Below, in pieces: positions 18,550 to 25,689 of a DNA stretch of 64,000 nucleotides (positions are counted from its first letter, which is position 1; each line of letters starts with the position of its first letter). The stretch is taken from positions 3,967,001-4,031,000 of the forward strand of contig NZ_CP047656.1 in the NCBI RefSeq assembly GCF_009906955.1. The letters are read 5' to 3'. The stretch is from Paraglaciecola mesophila (GTDB lineage Bacteria; Pseudomonadota; Gammaproteobacteria; Enterobacterales; Alteromonadaceae). The translations under genes were made by a program, and so were the position numbers. The notes beneath the pieces are model-generated. The model was not told the origin of the DNA. It did no database searches and was given only the letters and a program-made list of their open reading frames with translations.

Positions 18550-19254
18550 ATGAGCACTATATTACATATAGATTCAAGCGTCAGAGCAATTGATAACCCA
18601 AACCCGAACCATAATTCTATATCCAAAAATGTTGCGCTGAAATTTATTAACACCTGGCGGCAGATGCGACATACAGATGAGTATATTTATCGTGATGTAG
18701 GCATGAACCCGCCGGGTTTTATTACCCAGGAGTGGATTGGCGCAGTGTTTACACCGGATGAAAAAAGAACCTCGGCACAAAAAGAAATTTTAGTGTTATC
18801 TGATCTGTTGATAGCTGAGGTAGCCAAAGCGGACATCATTGTTATTTCCACACCTATGTATAACTACGGTATGCCAGCCCAGTTAAAATCCTGGTTCGAT
18901 CAAGTCGTGCGGATAAACAAAACTTTCGATTTCGATTTAGCCCGTGGCGACTTTCCATTACGACCTTTATTATCTGGTAAGGTTCTAGTTACAGTTACCT
19001 CCAGCGGCGAGTTTGGCTTTGAAAAAGGGGGCGTCAGAGAGAGTTCCAGTCATTTACAACCTCACCTGCGCACGCTCAGTAAATATTTGGGAGTAGAAAC
19101 AATCTATGAAATAGCTGCAGAGTATCAAGAGTTTGCTGATGAACGGCATCAAACTTCGGTGAGCAACGCCAACAACCGAGCACACAGCTTAGCAACAGAG
19201 CTTGCAAATTCCGCCTCAGAGGCATCATCAGCGCAGTGTGCTGATCATGTATAA
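18550..19254 (+). CDS. azoR: FMN-dependent NADH:quinone/azo oxidoreductase (AzoR family)
   Basis: Flavodoxin-fold two-electron reductase of quinones and azo compounds. The N-terminal phosphate-binding strand-loop (ILHIDSSVR), the STPMYNYGMPAQLKSWFDQV flavin motif around residues 98-117, and VTSSGEFG near the FMN contact are visible. GAAGG at 18537-18541 positions ATG 18550 (234 aa); earlier in-frame ATGs at 18535 and 18544 are less well placed. It overlaps the deaminase gene by 8 bp, so the two are co-transcribed. Confidence 0.9.
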   Translation: MSTILHIDSSVRAIDNPNPNHNSISKNVALKFINTWRQMRHTDEYIYRDVGMNPPGFITQEWIGAVFTPDEKRTSAQKEILVLSDLLIAEVAKADIIVISTPMYNYGMPAQLKSWFDQVVRINKTFDFDLARGDFPLRPLLSGKVLVTVTSSGEFGFEKGGVRESSSHLQPHLRTLSKYLGVETIYEIAAEYQEFADERHQTSVSNANNRAHSLATELANSASEASSAQCADHV

Positions 19255-19735
19255 TACTGACCCGATTGCATCCCTTGCACAGCCGATAGAAAGAGTCATT
19301 GAATTGGCGATCAGTCATGTAACCGCCGGCGGTTTGCCGTTTTCCGCTGTTATTGTTAATAAGCTCGGACAGATTATCGGCGAGGGGGTAAATCAGGTTA
19401 CCAGCCTGTTCGATTGCACCGCCCATGCCGAAATTCAGGCAATACGAAATGCATCAAAAAATGAGAAAAGCGTCTTATTGGAGGGTGCAACTTTAATAGC
19501 TTCAGGTGAACCTTGTGCAATGTGCTATATGGTAATGTTGATAGCAAAAGTTAATAGGCTGGTTATCTTATCCGATAGATATGAGGCGAAAGCCCTTGGG
19601 TTCGACTATTTATGGACTTATGAGCTTTTTAACAGTAACTCACTGAGTCAGATGACGGTGACAAAGTTAAATGTTGCAAGAGGCAACCTGCCGTTTAAGG
19701 TGTGTAAGGCTCGGATGGAAAGCTCCGGATTGTAG
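19247..19735 (+). CDS. Nucleoside/nucleobase deaminase, zinc-dependent CDA fold
   Basis: Cytidine-deaminase-fold protein, closest in pattern to guanine deaminase or TadA-like deaminases. The zinc motifs are complete: HAEIQAI (H and catalytic E) and PCAMC (two Cys). ATG 19247 overlaps the azoR stop, giving 162 aa. The substrate cannot be told from sequence alone; the pairing with an azoreductase suggests an accessory detoxification or salvage pair. Confidence 0.85.
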   Translation: MYNTDPIASLAQPIERVIELAISHVTAGGLPFSAVIVNKLGQIIGEGVNQVTSLFDCTAHAEIQAIRNASKNEKSVLLEGATLIASGEPCAMCYMVMLIAKVNRLVILSDRYEAKALGFDYLWTYELFNSNSLSQMTVTKLNVARGNLPFKVCKARMESSGL

Positions 19736-20082
19736 TGGTCAACTAATTTTGTCTGCATCATTGCAGCTTTTATGACACGCTCAACTCTCGAAAAAACGAG
19801 TTTCTACAATTAAGGCAAAGCAGAGATTCGTTTTTCCGAGAGCCCAAAATATGAACAGCCGCTTTCGCTCATAGCAGCCGTTAAAGTCGCAATGAGCCAA
19901 CTTCCGCTTTACGTACATTGCTGCCGTTTAAGTGCTAGTCCGTAAACGACAGCAACTGGCACAGAATTGTAGGACGGCTATGAGTATTTATGTAGGTTAC
20001 ATTATTTAAGGTTACGGGTTTACTGCATATTCCGCTCAGACTTGAACGTCGTACCAAAATCCCTTGCACATCGTTCCAGAGC
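19736..20082. other. Intergenic region with one inverted repeat; no gene seen
   Basis: No convincing ORF. The only structure is an imperfect inverted repeat, CTCTCGAAAAAACGA (19785-19799) facing TCGTTTTTCCGAGAG (19828-19842). It may be a terminator-like hairpin for the azoR-deaminase transcript or debris at the boundary of the mobile region. Confidence 0.4.
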
Positions 20083-20289
20083 AGACAGCAAGTCAGAACC
20101 GTTTTATACATGGCGATGATGTCAGCGATACAAAGTAACCCCGTATTCAAGGAAACATATCAACGATTGGTCGCTGCGGGTAAGCCTAAGAAAGTGGCTA
20201 TTATTGCCTTTATTAGAAAGATGATCGTTATCTTAAATTCGATGCTAAGAGACGGGGTCATGTGGGAAGCGCCAGAGGCTATAAATTAG
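20083..20289 (+). pseudogene. 3' fragment of IS110/IS1111-family transposase
   Basis: The translated stretch (VLYMAMMSAIQSNPVFKET through to the end WEAPEAIN) matches the last ~65 residues of the complete transposase at 23419-24375 almost word for word, but everything upstream is missing. The similarity continues past the stop, through CTATTGACGCC, as far as about 20312. There it meets the 3' end of a cassette gene, at the same junction as the full-length copy. Confidence 0.9.
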
Positions 20290-20310
20290 CTATTGACGCC
20301 ATAGTCTCTT

Positions 20311-20319
20311 GTTATATGT
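20311..20319 (-). repeat. Residual attC-like inverse core (ACATATAAC) behind the lipoprotein cassette
   Basis: Read on the minus strand, ACATATAAC starts one base after the lipoprotein gene stop codon, like the ACATAAC after other cassette ORFs here. The rest of the site has been replaced by the IS110-type fragment. Confidence 0.5.
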
Positions 20320-20320
20320 A

Positions 20321-20587
20321 CTAGAGCATAGCTTTTATTGCCTTATCTATTAGAGCTTTATCGCACCCCTTCCTTTTGTAAGGAGCTAAATCTATTTTGT
20401 AAAAGAAATCAGATTTCCCTGCGTTAATATTTGTAATTACTCTAGCCGCAATTTCAACTGCATCTCCTTTGCATTCGTCGCTTTGAACATTGTAACTAGC
20501 TTGGGAAGATGAATTACTTGAGGTTGTTTGCTTTCCACAAGCAGAAATAGATAGTGCGATTGATAATACAATTAATCCTTTATTCAT
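20321..20587 (-). CDS. Small predicted lipoprotein, cassette-borne, unknown function
   Basis: 88 aa. A basic N terminus (MNKG), a hydrophobic stretch and the lipobox ISAC put the lipidated Cys at residue 17. The mature part is Ser-rich and then carries two further Cys (DECKGD and KGCDK), suggesting a periplasmic disulphide. I do not recognise the family. It is flanked by attC-like bases: GTTATAT ahead of its start on its own strand and ACATATAAC just behind its stop. This marks it as an integron cassette in the opposite orientation to the other four. Confidence 0.75.
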   Translation of the reverse strand: MNKGLIVLSIALSISACGKQTTSSNSSSQASYNVQSDECKGDAVEIAARVITNINAGKSDFFYKIDLAPYKRKGCDKALIDKAIKAML

Positions 20588-20632
20588 AACGTTTCCTTAA
20601 TAGTTTAATTTTACACTCAACTTTGAATGTAC

Positions 20633-20647
20633 ATATAACGCCTCGTT
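20633..20647 (-). repeat. Residual attC-like right end (GGCGTTATAT)
   Basis: On the minus strand GAGGCGTTATAT directly precedes the lipoprotein cassette. The same GAGGCGTTATAT precedes the cassette at 24729. The rest of the site is cut by the IS10-like end that begins at 20648. Confidence 0.5.
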
Positions 20648-20893
20648 CTAACGAATCCCCTCATAATTATGAGAAGAAACAATGATATAGACACGCATGG
20701 CGCTATTTGATCTAATAAATTTCGCCAAAAACTAACCAGATAACAACACCATGCGTGATATTCATATCTTACACGATTTGCTTAAAAAACAATGCCCTAA
20801 TCTACATGCTAAACGTCTTTCCTCTTTGATGGTTGCCACCCAATCTTTGCTAGATGGTCAGCAACTGTCGTTGACCGAATTAGGACGAAACAC
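20648..20893 (+). mobile_element. Truncated IS10-like (IS4 family) left end with transposase 5' fragment
   Basis: Starts with CTAACGAATCCCCTCAT, which resembles the IS10 outside end. A transposase start codon follows at 20751. The 46 or so residues that follow (MRDIHILHDLL..., CPNLHAKRLSSL, LSLTELGRN) match the N terminus of IS10-type transposases. The reading frame is then broken by the repeat DNA at 20894. The first 243 bp form an inverted repeat, nearly identical, with 22411-22653. Confidence 0.85.
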
Positions 20894-21182
20894 GACTATA
20901 CAGAGACACCCAACTTGACTATACAGAGACACCCAACTTTTAAGTCCTATAAAAACTTCCATGCTTAGGGGGACAATTGCCTTCTAAATGCGTCAAGGTA
21001 CTTGAGGTCTGAGTGATTGAGGATTTTCACTGAAATATTGAGCGTAGAGGACTATACAGAGACACCCAACTTTTAAGTCCTATAAAAACTTCCATGCTTA
21101 GGGGGACAATTGCCTTCTAAATGCGTCAAGGTACTTGAGGTCTGAGTGATTGAGGATTTTCACTGAAATATTGAGCGTAGAG
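20894..21182. repeat. Tandem 133-bp direct repeat (2 copies plus 23-bp partial)
   Basis: A 23-bp partial unit (20894-20916) is followed by two units at 20917-21049 and 21050-21182 that appear identical base for base. Each unit begins GACTATACAGAGACACCCAA. The GAGACACCCA motif recurs inverted at 22322-22331 and again upstream of the second RAYT gene (58701), so the repeat is the 3' terminal part of the RAYT element. Confidence 0.9.
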
Positions 21183-21264
21183 GAAGGAAACTGCGCGCAA
21201 GGTCAATTTTCGGGCAAGGGATTAGACTACAGGGTATGCATGATATGTAGTGTTCGAAATTGAT

Positions 21265-22248
21265 TTAGGCGCGCTTTAACAGTGCTTTCGCTTTGCTCAT
21301 TCCTCGTATTCGTTGATGATGGGTGTGGCGCTTGAACGCATTCATCATTTGCTCCGCACCTGCTGCGTAGCAGAAGTGTTTTTCAAACTCAGTGGTTAAG
21401 GCTAACCACTGAGCAGAGTCTAGTCCCAATCTTTGTAGAATAGGACTGTGAGTGTTATCTATATGACCCGCCTTGTCATCACGAATGCACCGACCTGTGG
21501 TATCGACCAGCTCAATATAGTCTTCGAGCGAATACGCAATACCTGTGGGCCTGTTTTCAGGATGATTTCCCACAAAGGGCATCAAAACGCTCGGTGGTGA
21601 TTGCTGATTTTTAGCGGCTTGAATGCGTTTTTTAATACTGGTGTGCTTTGACGTTTCAGGTGTTTTTGCCATTTTTGCGCGAATGGGGTTTAAATCTACA
21701 TAGGCCATACACGCCAGCACTGCACTTTCATCTAGTAGTGCTTGGGACTTAAATCGCCCTTCCCAGAAGCGACCAGTGCAGCCGTCTTCTTTATTCGCTT
21801 GACGAGCAATGTACTCATTCAAGTCACGCATAAACCAGCTTATGTCGTAAAGACGTTTTCGATAGGTTTCAACGGTTTCATCAAAGGTGAGTAGCTCGGC
21901 TTGGCTCAAGGTATCGCCGTTAACAAACTTCTGAGTCAGCAATGTGCCTCTGTGTAGCTTGTGATAGCGCCTCAACACTTCATCAGCATCCCACTTATCC
22001 GCCATAGATTTATCTACACATAGCACCACATGCGTGTGATTATTCATGACTGCATAGGCACAAATGTCGACGGAAAATACGGTTGCTAGAAATAATACAC
22101 GCTCTTCTACCCAGCCTCGGCGATGCTCGTAACTTTGCCCAGTAAGCTGGTTCGAACCACATAAATAAGATTGGCGAACGCAGCGGGACACGCAATGGTA
22201 ATAAGGCGTATCGATTAAACTAATTTGGCTTTTTCGAGATTGAGGCAT
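21265..22248 (-). CDS. RAYT-type Y1 (HUH) transposase, copy 1
   Basis: IS200/RAYT-like single-strand transposase of the Y1_Tnp family. The HUH motif is HTH in MNNHTHVVLCVDK. The family block ISWFMRDLNEYIARQANKED followed by CTGRFWEGRFKSQALLDE and AYVDLNPIRA is intact, with the candidate nucleophilic Tyr in NEYIAR. The length of 327 aa is about twice that of minimal RAYTs because of a C-terminal extension. It appears intact and is closely similar in sequence and equal in length to the second copy at 58781. It lies between the two IS10-like ends, with GAGACACCCA termini on both sides. Confidence 0.88.
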   Translation of the reverse strand: MPQSRKSQISLIDTPYYHCVSRCVRQSYLCGSNQLTGQSYEHRRGWVEERVLFLATVFSVDICAYAVMNNHTHVVLCVDKSMADKWDADEVLRRYHKLHRGTLLTQKFVNGDTLSQAELLTFDETVETYRKRLYDISWFMRDLNEYIARQANKEDGCTGRFWEGRFKSQALLDESAVLACMAYVDLNPIRAKMAKTPETSKHTSIKKRIQAAKNQQSPPSVLMPFVGNHPENRPTGIAYSLEDYIELVDTTGRCIRDDKAGHIDNTHSPILQRLGLDSAQWLALTTEFEKHFCYAAGAEQMMNAFKRHTHHQRIRGMSKAKALLKRA

Positions 22249-22332
22249 AGCTCATCCACCTGTTAAAAATGTGACATGAATAGATTGTAGTTTAGCCCTG
22301 AAAATTGACCATTTTTATAATGGGTGTCTCTC

Positions 22333-22653
22333 TTTTCATGTAGGTTGTTATTACCAAGCAGCCTGTCGATGCGTTTAATATTGTGTTTCGGGGCCACGGA
22401 GCCTGAGATATTTCGTCTTAATTCGGTCAACGACAGTTGCTGACCATCTAGCAAAGATTGAGTGGCAACCATCAAAGAGGAAAGACGTTTGGCATGCAGA
22501 TTAGGGCATTGCTTATTAAGTAAATCGTGTAAGATATGAATATCACGCATGGTGTTGTTATCTGGTTAGTTTTTGGCGAAATTTATTAGATCAAATAGCG
22601 CCATGCGTGTCTATATCATTGTTTCTGCTCATAATTATGAGGGGATTCGTTAG
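22333..22653 (-). mobile_element. Truncated IS10-like (IS4 family) end, inverted copy, with transposase 5' fragment
   Basis: Inverted relative to the copy at 20648. The transposase start codon is at 22550 on the minus strand, and the fragment runs to about residue 72 (KHNIKRIDRLLGNNNLHEK). It then fuses into RAYT-element DNA with the motif GAGACACCC. It retains slightly more of the gene than the left copy. The outermost 243 bp (22411-22653) mirror 20648-20890 with only scattered substitutions. Confidence 0.85.
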
Positions 22654-22668
22654 ATGTGGGCGTTATGT
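22654..22668 (+). repeat. Residual attC-like right end (GGGCGTTATGT)
   Basis: GTGGGCGTTATGT follows the IS10-like terminus and ends with GTTATGT, the same right core as in the complete attC at 23029-23106. As on the other side (20640-20647), 8 bases separate the IS end from GTTAT. Confidence 0.5.
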
Positions 22669-22683
22669 TTCAGGGATGTAATC

Positions 22684-23034
22684 GTGCGGAATAAATTTGT
22701 TTGGCTTTCTTTTTTGCTGCTTGTCTCATATTCAATATTCATTTTGATGTCTCCGAGTTATATATCATCGAAGATTCTAATTCCTGAATTTAAAGAACAA
22801 ACGAAGGAAAGAATGTTATTGGTTAATGAGATAATTGCTCGGTCAGGTGGATCAATTGACTCAAAGGTTGCTCTTAATTTAATTAGATTTGAGAACGAAT
22901 CGATCGAAAAGCAGATTTCAACCACTGAGAATGTGCTTGGTTTAAGCTTTCAACAAGCATTAATACTGCCAGGGCTTTTACTCATTCACTTAGCGTCGTT
23001 GTTAAGGATGAGAAGGCTGGCAAATGAAACATAA
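22684..23034 (+). CDS. Cassette gene 1: small membrane-anchored protein, unknown
   Basis: About 116 aa from GTG 22684, which has AGGGA at 22672-22676; the frame is also open back to ATG 22654, but that lies in attC/IS junction DNA. There is one membrane segment near the N terminus (VWLSFLLLVSYSIFILM), a hydrophilic helical middle (FKEQTKERMLLVNEIIARSGG) and a second hydrophobic stretch near the end (ALILPGLLLIHLASLL). The stop codon lies inside the attC inverse core. I do not recognise the family. Confidence 0.7.
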   Translation: MRNKFVWLSFLLLVSYSIFILMSPSYISSKILIPEFKEQTKERMLLVNEIIARSGGSIDSKVALNLIRFENESIEKQISTTENVLGLSFQQALILPGLLLIHLASLLRMRRLANET

Positions 23035-23106
23035 CAAAAACATCATGGTGGGAATTTTACTCGCTGAAAAAGCGCTCCTAAAATCCCCATATGTTAAGCG
23101 TTATGT
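23029..23106 (+). repeat. attC site, complete (78 bp)
   Basis: Bounded by ACATAAC (23029-23035) and GTTATGT (23100-23106), which are exact complements. The interior folds back imperfectly: ATGGTGGGAATTTTA pairs with TAAAATCCCCAT, closing on TCGCT-gaaaa-AGCG. This is the inverted-core, imperfect-hairpin layout of integron attC sites. A second copy at 25015-25092 differs at only a few positions. Confidence 0.85.
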
Positions 23107-23126
23107 GTAAAAGGAATTTTTAAATT

Positions 23127-23375
23127 ATGTATTCGATCTTCAGTCTTCTGCCAATGTTATTTGCGGCTTCATTCTTGTGCGTATGGATAGCGTCACTTAT
23201 AGCGCTTTTTAAATATGCGGGTTATTACAAGTCTGACGTAGAAAAAGATTTAGTGTTGTTTCCATTATTTATTTGGTTTTTAGTTGTATTCATAAGTGGC
23301 CCAGCTGGCGTCATTGCGTTTTGGTTATTGCATCATTCAACATTAAATCCTACGGTTTTTCGGCATAGGTTGTAG
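23127..23375 (+). CDS. Cassette gene 2: 82-aa two-helix membrane protein, unknown
   Basis: 82 aa with hydrophobic segments at about 1-27 (MYSIFSLLPMLFAASFLCVW) and 44-70 (LFPLFIWFLVVFISG), joined by a short charged loop (KYAGYYKSDVEKD). AAGGA lies upstream of the ATG. The ORF sits between an attC and the ACATAAC at 23391, the normal position of a cassette gene. No family recognised. Confidence 0.65.
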   Translation: MYSIFSLLPMLFAASFLCVWIASLIALFKYAGYYKSDVEKDLVLFPLFIWFLVVFISGPAGVIAFWLLHHSTLNPTVFRHRL

Positions 23376-23397
23376 TATGAAGGATTTTACACATAAC

Positions 23398-24660
23398 AAG
23401 AGACTATGGCGTCAATAGCTAATTTGTAGCCTTTGGCGCTTCCCACATAACCCCGTCTCTGAGCATTGAGTTTAAGATAACAACCATCTTTCTAATGCAG
23501 GCAATAATAGCCACTTTCTTAGGCTTACCCGCTGCGACTAATCGTTGATAAGTTTCCTTGAATACGGGGTTACTTTGTATTGCTGACATCATCGCCATGT
23601 ACAAAACGGTTCTGACTTGATGTCTGCCACCTTGGATTTTCCGCAATCCCTTATAGCGCCCACTTTCTCGATTCATGGGAGCCACACCGACTAATGCAGA
23701 GGCTTGTTTGTTAGTCATGTAACCTAACTCTGGCAAGTTACTGATGATGGAAGCGGAGGCTATTTTTCCGATTCCTTTCATGCTCTGTAAGATGCAGTTT
23801 TTCGCTTGATAATCAGGGCAAGATTCTATGAGCGCGACGATTTTATTTTCAATTTTGGTTATCTGGTTTTTAAAGACGGTGAGAATAGGTTTGATGGTCA
23901 TAGCGAGTTCTTTTGGTAGAATTTGCAGGCGGTTTTTTTCCATCGTTTGCATGACGAGCAATTGATTTCGTCTTGCAACTAAATCACTCATAGCCTGCAT
24001 GGTATCTGGTTTTAGTTGAGATAATTTAGGCTGAATAGCCTCACCGTAATGCGCAATCAGTTGAGCATCTAGTTTGTCTGTTTTAGCCCGCTGACCTATC
24101 GCCCCAGCAAAGCGTTTAATGTGAATAGGATTGGCAACAACGAAGGGTAAATTAGCATTTGCACATGCGATAATAAATGGCATTTCTAAACGGCCTGTTG
24201 CTTCAATAATAATGCGCCCGGGTGCGTGTTGTTTGATTATTTTTATGGCTTCTTTAATGCCTTTTTCATCATTCGAAACGGTGAAAAAAATATCGAGAGG
24301 GCGGATGTAAATATCTAATTGAAACTTGCCCGTATCGACACCCACGTTAACGCTTTGATTTGTTTTTGTATTCATAATAAGCTAACTCTTGCTTGCATAA
24401 TGCGGTCCGGTGACCGGTGCAATGAAAACCCAGTAGACTATTCGAGTGTTTTGCTTGGAGTCCTTTGTGGCGTTCTTTCTTGTTATCGGTCTCTCAACTG
24501 AGGAGCCATCAATCAATCGAACTACCACAAAAGAAGGCTTTAGTTGCAGCTAAAGCTTGGGTCTCACTTTACCTCACCCCGACTAAAATCAGGATGATTT
24601 ACCTGAGTTATTATCCATACAAGTCAATAAATTAAGATTCGCTAAACATGTCATGCCATT
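23398..24660 (-). mobile_element. IS110/IS1111-family insertion sequence inside an attC site
   Basis: The left edge is set by the ACATAAC inverse core at 23391-23397, where cassette 2's attC should continue. The right edge is less certain. ATGGCATGA read inward from about 24656 resembles ATGGCGTCA inside the left end (23406-23414), which would fit the short subterminal repeats of the IS1111 group. Beyond it, GAGGCGTTATAT (24701-24712) restores an attC right end. The element carries one transposase gene and a ~280-bp non-coding 5' region. Confidence 0.7.
23419..24375 (-). CDS. IS110-family (DEDD) transposase
   Basis: 318 aa, apparently intact. The RuvC-like DEDD residues are in GVDTGKFQLDIYI, IIIEATGRLEM and AKTDKLDAQLIAHY. 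The C-terminal Transposase_20 domain carries helix-hairpin-helix-like MKGIGKIASASII and ALVGVAPMNRESGRYKG with the conserved Ser. Its last ~65 residues are duplicated in the fragment at 20083-20289. It is antisense to the cassette genes. Confidence 0.93.
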   Translation of the reverse strand: MNTKTNQSVNVGVDTGKFQLDIYIRPLDIFFTVSNDEKGIKEAIKIIKQHAPGRIIIEATGRLEMPFIIACANANLPFVVANPIHIKRFAGAIGQRAKTDKLDAQLIAHYGEAIQPKLSQLKPDTMQAMSDLVARRNQLLVMQTMEKNRLQILPKELAMTIKPILTVFKNQITKIENKIVALIESCPDYQAKNCILQSMKGIGKIASASIISNLPELGYMTNKQASALVGVAPMNRESGRYKGLRKIQGGRHQVRTVLYMAMMSAIQSNPVFKETYQRLVAAGKPKKVAIIACIRKMVVILNSMLRDGVMWEAPKATN

Positions 24661-24712
24661 TGCGGAGCAAATCGCCCGCCACATTTGGCTCACTTATTAT
24701 TGAGGCGTTATA
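24657..24712 (+). repeat. Right half of the interrupted attC
   Basis: Ends with TTGAGGCGTTATAT immediately before cassette gene 3. The matching left half is the ACATAAC at 23391. The inner part (GCGGAGCAAATCGCCCGCC) is GC-rich, as a hairpin arm would be, but its partner appears to have been lost at insertion. Confidence 0.55.
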
Positions 24713-24728
24713 TTTCAAGGGGGATTAA

Positions 24729-25013
24729 GTGAGACGTTCAATAAAAAGGAAGTTATTGTTCAATATCGTGCTTTTAGTGCTCGCAGTTTTAGTCAGTATT
24801 TGGCCTCTGACAATGATATCTAATGGCGACATTTCATTTGACAGACATGGCGGTTCGGTCAGTTTGTTACTAGGTTTAATATTTTTGGCTCTTCTTTGCT
24901 CTAAGAGTATTTTATTAATAATTGTGCGTCCTTTTGTTCGCAATAACCCTAGTCTTAAGGAAAGGTTATATAGCGATTGTTGGACACTTTTTTTAGGACC
25001 TGTAAGGAAATGA
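24729..25013 (+). CDS. Cassette gene 3: 94-aa membrane protein, unknown
   Basis: GTG start with a strong AAGGGGG at 24716-24722. There is a basic N terminus (MRRSIKRK), a membrane segment at about 9-31 (LLFNIVLLVLAVLVSIWPL), a short periplasmic-looking loop (SNGDISFDRHGG), a second segment at about 45-66 and a basic C terminus. The stop is followed at once by an attC. No family recognised. Confidence 0.68.
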   Translation: MRRSIKRKLLFNIVLLVLAVLVSIWPLTMISNGDISFDRHGGSVSLLLGLIFLALLCSKSILLIIVRPFVRNNPSLKERLYSDCWTLFLGPVRK

Positions 25014-25014
25014 A

Positions 25015-25092
25015 ATGTAACAAAAACATCATGGTGGGAATTTTACTCGCTGGTAAAGCGCTCCGAAAATCCCCATGTGTTAAGCGTTATGC
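25015..25092 (+). repeat. attC site, complete (78 bp), near-duplicate of 23029-23106
   Basis: Same length and layout as the first complete attC: ATGTAAC (25015-25021) to GTTATGC (25086-25092), with the interior ATGGTGGGAATTTTACTCGC and the complementary AAAATCCCCATG arm. Differences from the first copy are confined to about half a dozen positions, mostly in the loop. Confidence 0.85.
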
Positions 25093-25112
25093 CTTTCGGA
25101 AAATTGAAGCTT

Positions 25113-25577
25113 ATGCGTAAAACAAAATTCGATGTTTATTTTGAAATATGCCAGAGGTTGGTTGCGGAGCTGTCAGATCTAGGAAGTAAAGAGGTACAAC
25201 CATTAATCGATGGTTTTTCAAATTCTGTTAAGCAAATTAGTGTTTGGGTAGCAAACAATAATTTTCCAGCCCCTAAATCGGTAATTGCTACAGGACTAGA
25301 ACAGGGGGTGAACGAGTTGCCCTTGTTCTTCGAGGAAATGAAGCCAAGCCTCCGTGAAACAGCGTTTCAAACTTACTACAGCACACTAAATGAGATAGTA
25401 CCCAACTACCAGGAAAAGCTAAGTAGTAGAGTTCAGCGCATTATCAAGCGCGGTAAAATAAAATCGGAAAGCGAGTTTTATCTGCTGCGTAACCGTCTAG
25501 ATCAAATTGAAGGTAGTGGCGTAAAAGAAGAGTTGGTAGTATCTGCGATATTGGGGCAATATGAGGGAGAGGCATAA
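25113..25577 (+). CDS. Cassette gene 4: 154-aa soluble helical protein, unknown
   Basis: ATG 25113 is used because the earlier in-frame ATG at 25089 overlaps the attC core. No signal or membrane segment is visible. The sequence is charged and helix-rich, with a C-terminal ...LRNRLDQIEGSGVKEELVVSAILGQYEGEA segment that could be a helical hairpin. The stop codon lies in the next attC inverse core (GCATAAC). No family recognised; a regulatory or antitoxin-like role is possible but unsupported. Confidence 0.72.
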   Translation: MRKTKFDVYFEICQRLVAELSDLGSKEVQPLIDGFSNSVKQISVWVANNNFPAPKSVIATGLEQGVNELPLFFEEMKPSLRETAFQTYYSTLNEIVPNYQEKLSSRVQRIIKRGKIKSESEFYLLRNRLDQIEGSGVKEELVVSAILGQYEGEA

Positions 25578-25689
25578 CAAACAACTGTAGTCGTTCGCTG
25601 GCGCTCACTGGGACAATAACACGTGGACTCCCGTCACTTCGTTCCGAATTTTAGCCCACATGTTATTGCCCCTTCTTGGGGTGTTAATG
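25572..25689 (+). repeat. attC site of a second type (118 bp), last of the array
   Basis: From GCATAAC (25572-25578) to GTTAATG (25683-25689). The arms GGGACAATAACACGTGG and CCCACATGTTATTGCCCC can pair over about 16 positions with a few mismatches. It is longer than and different from the 78-bp sites. No further cassette follows; the next gene is on the minus strand. Confidence 0.7.
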
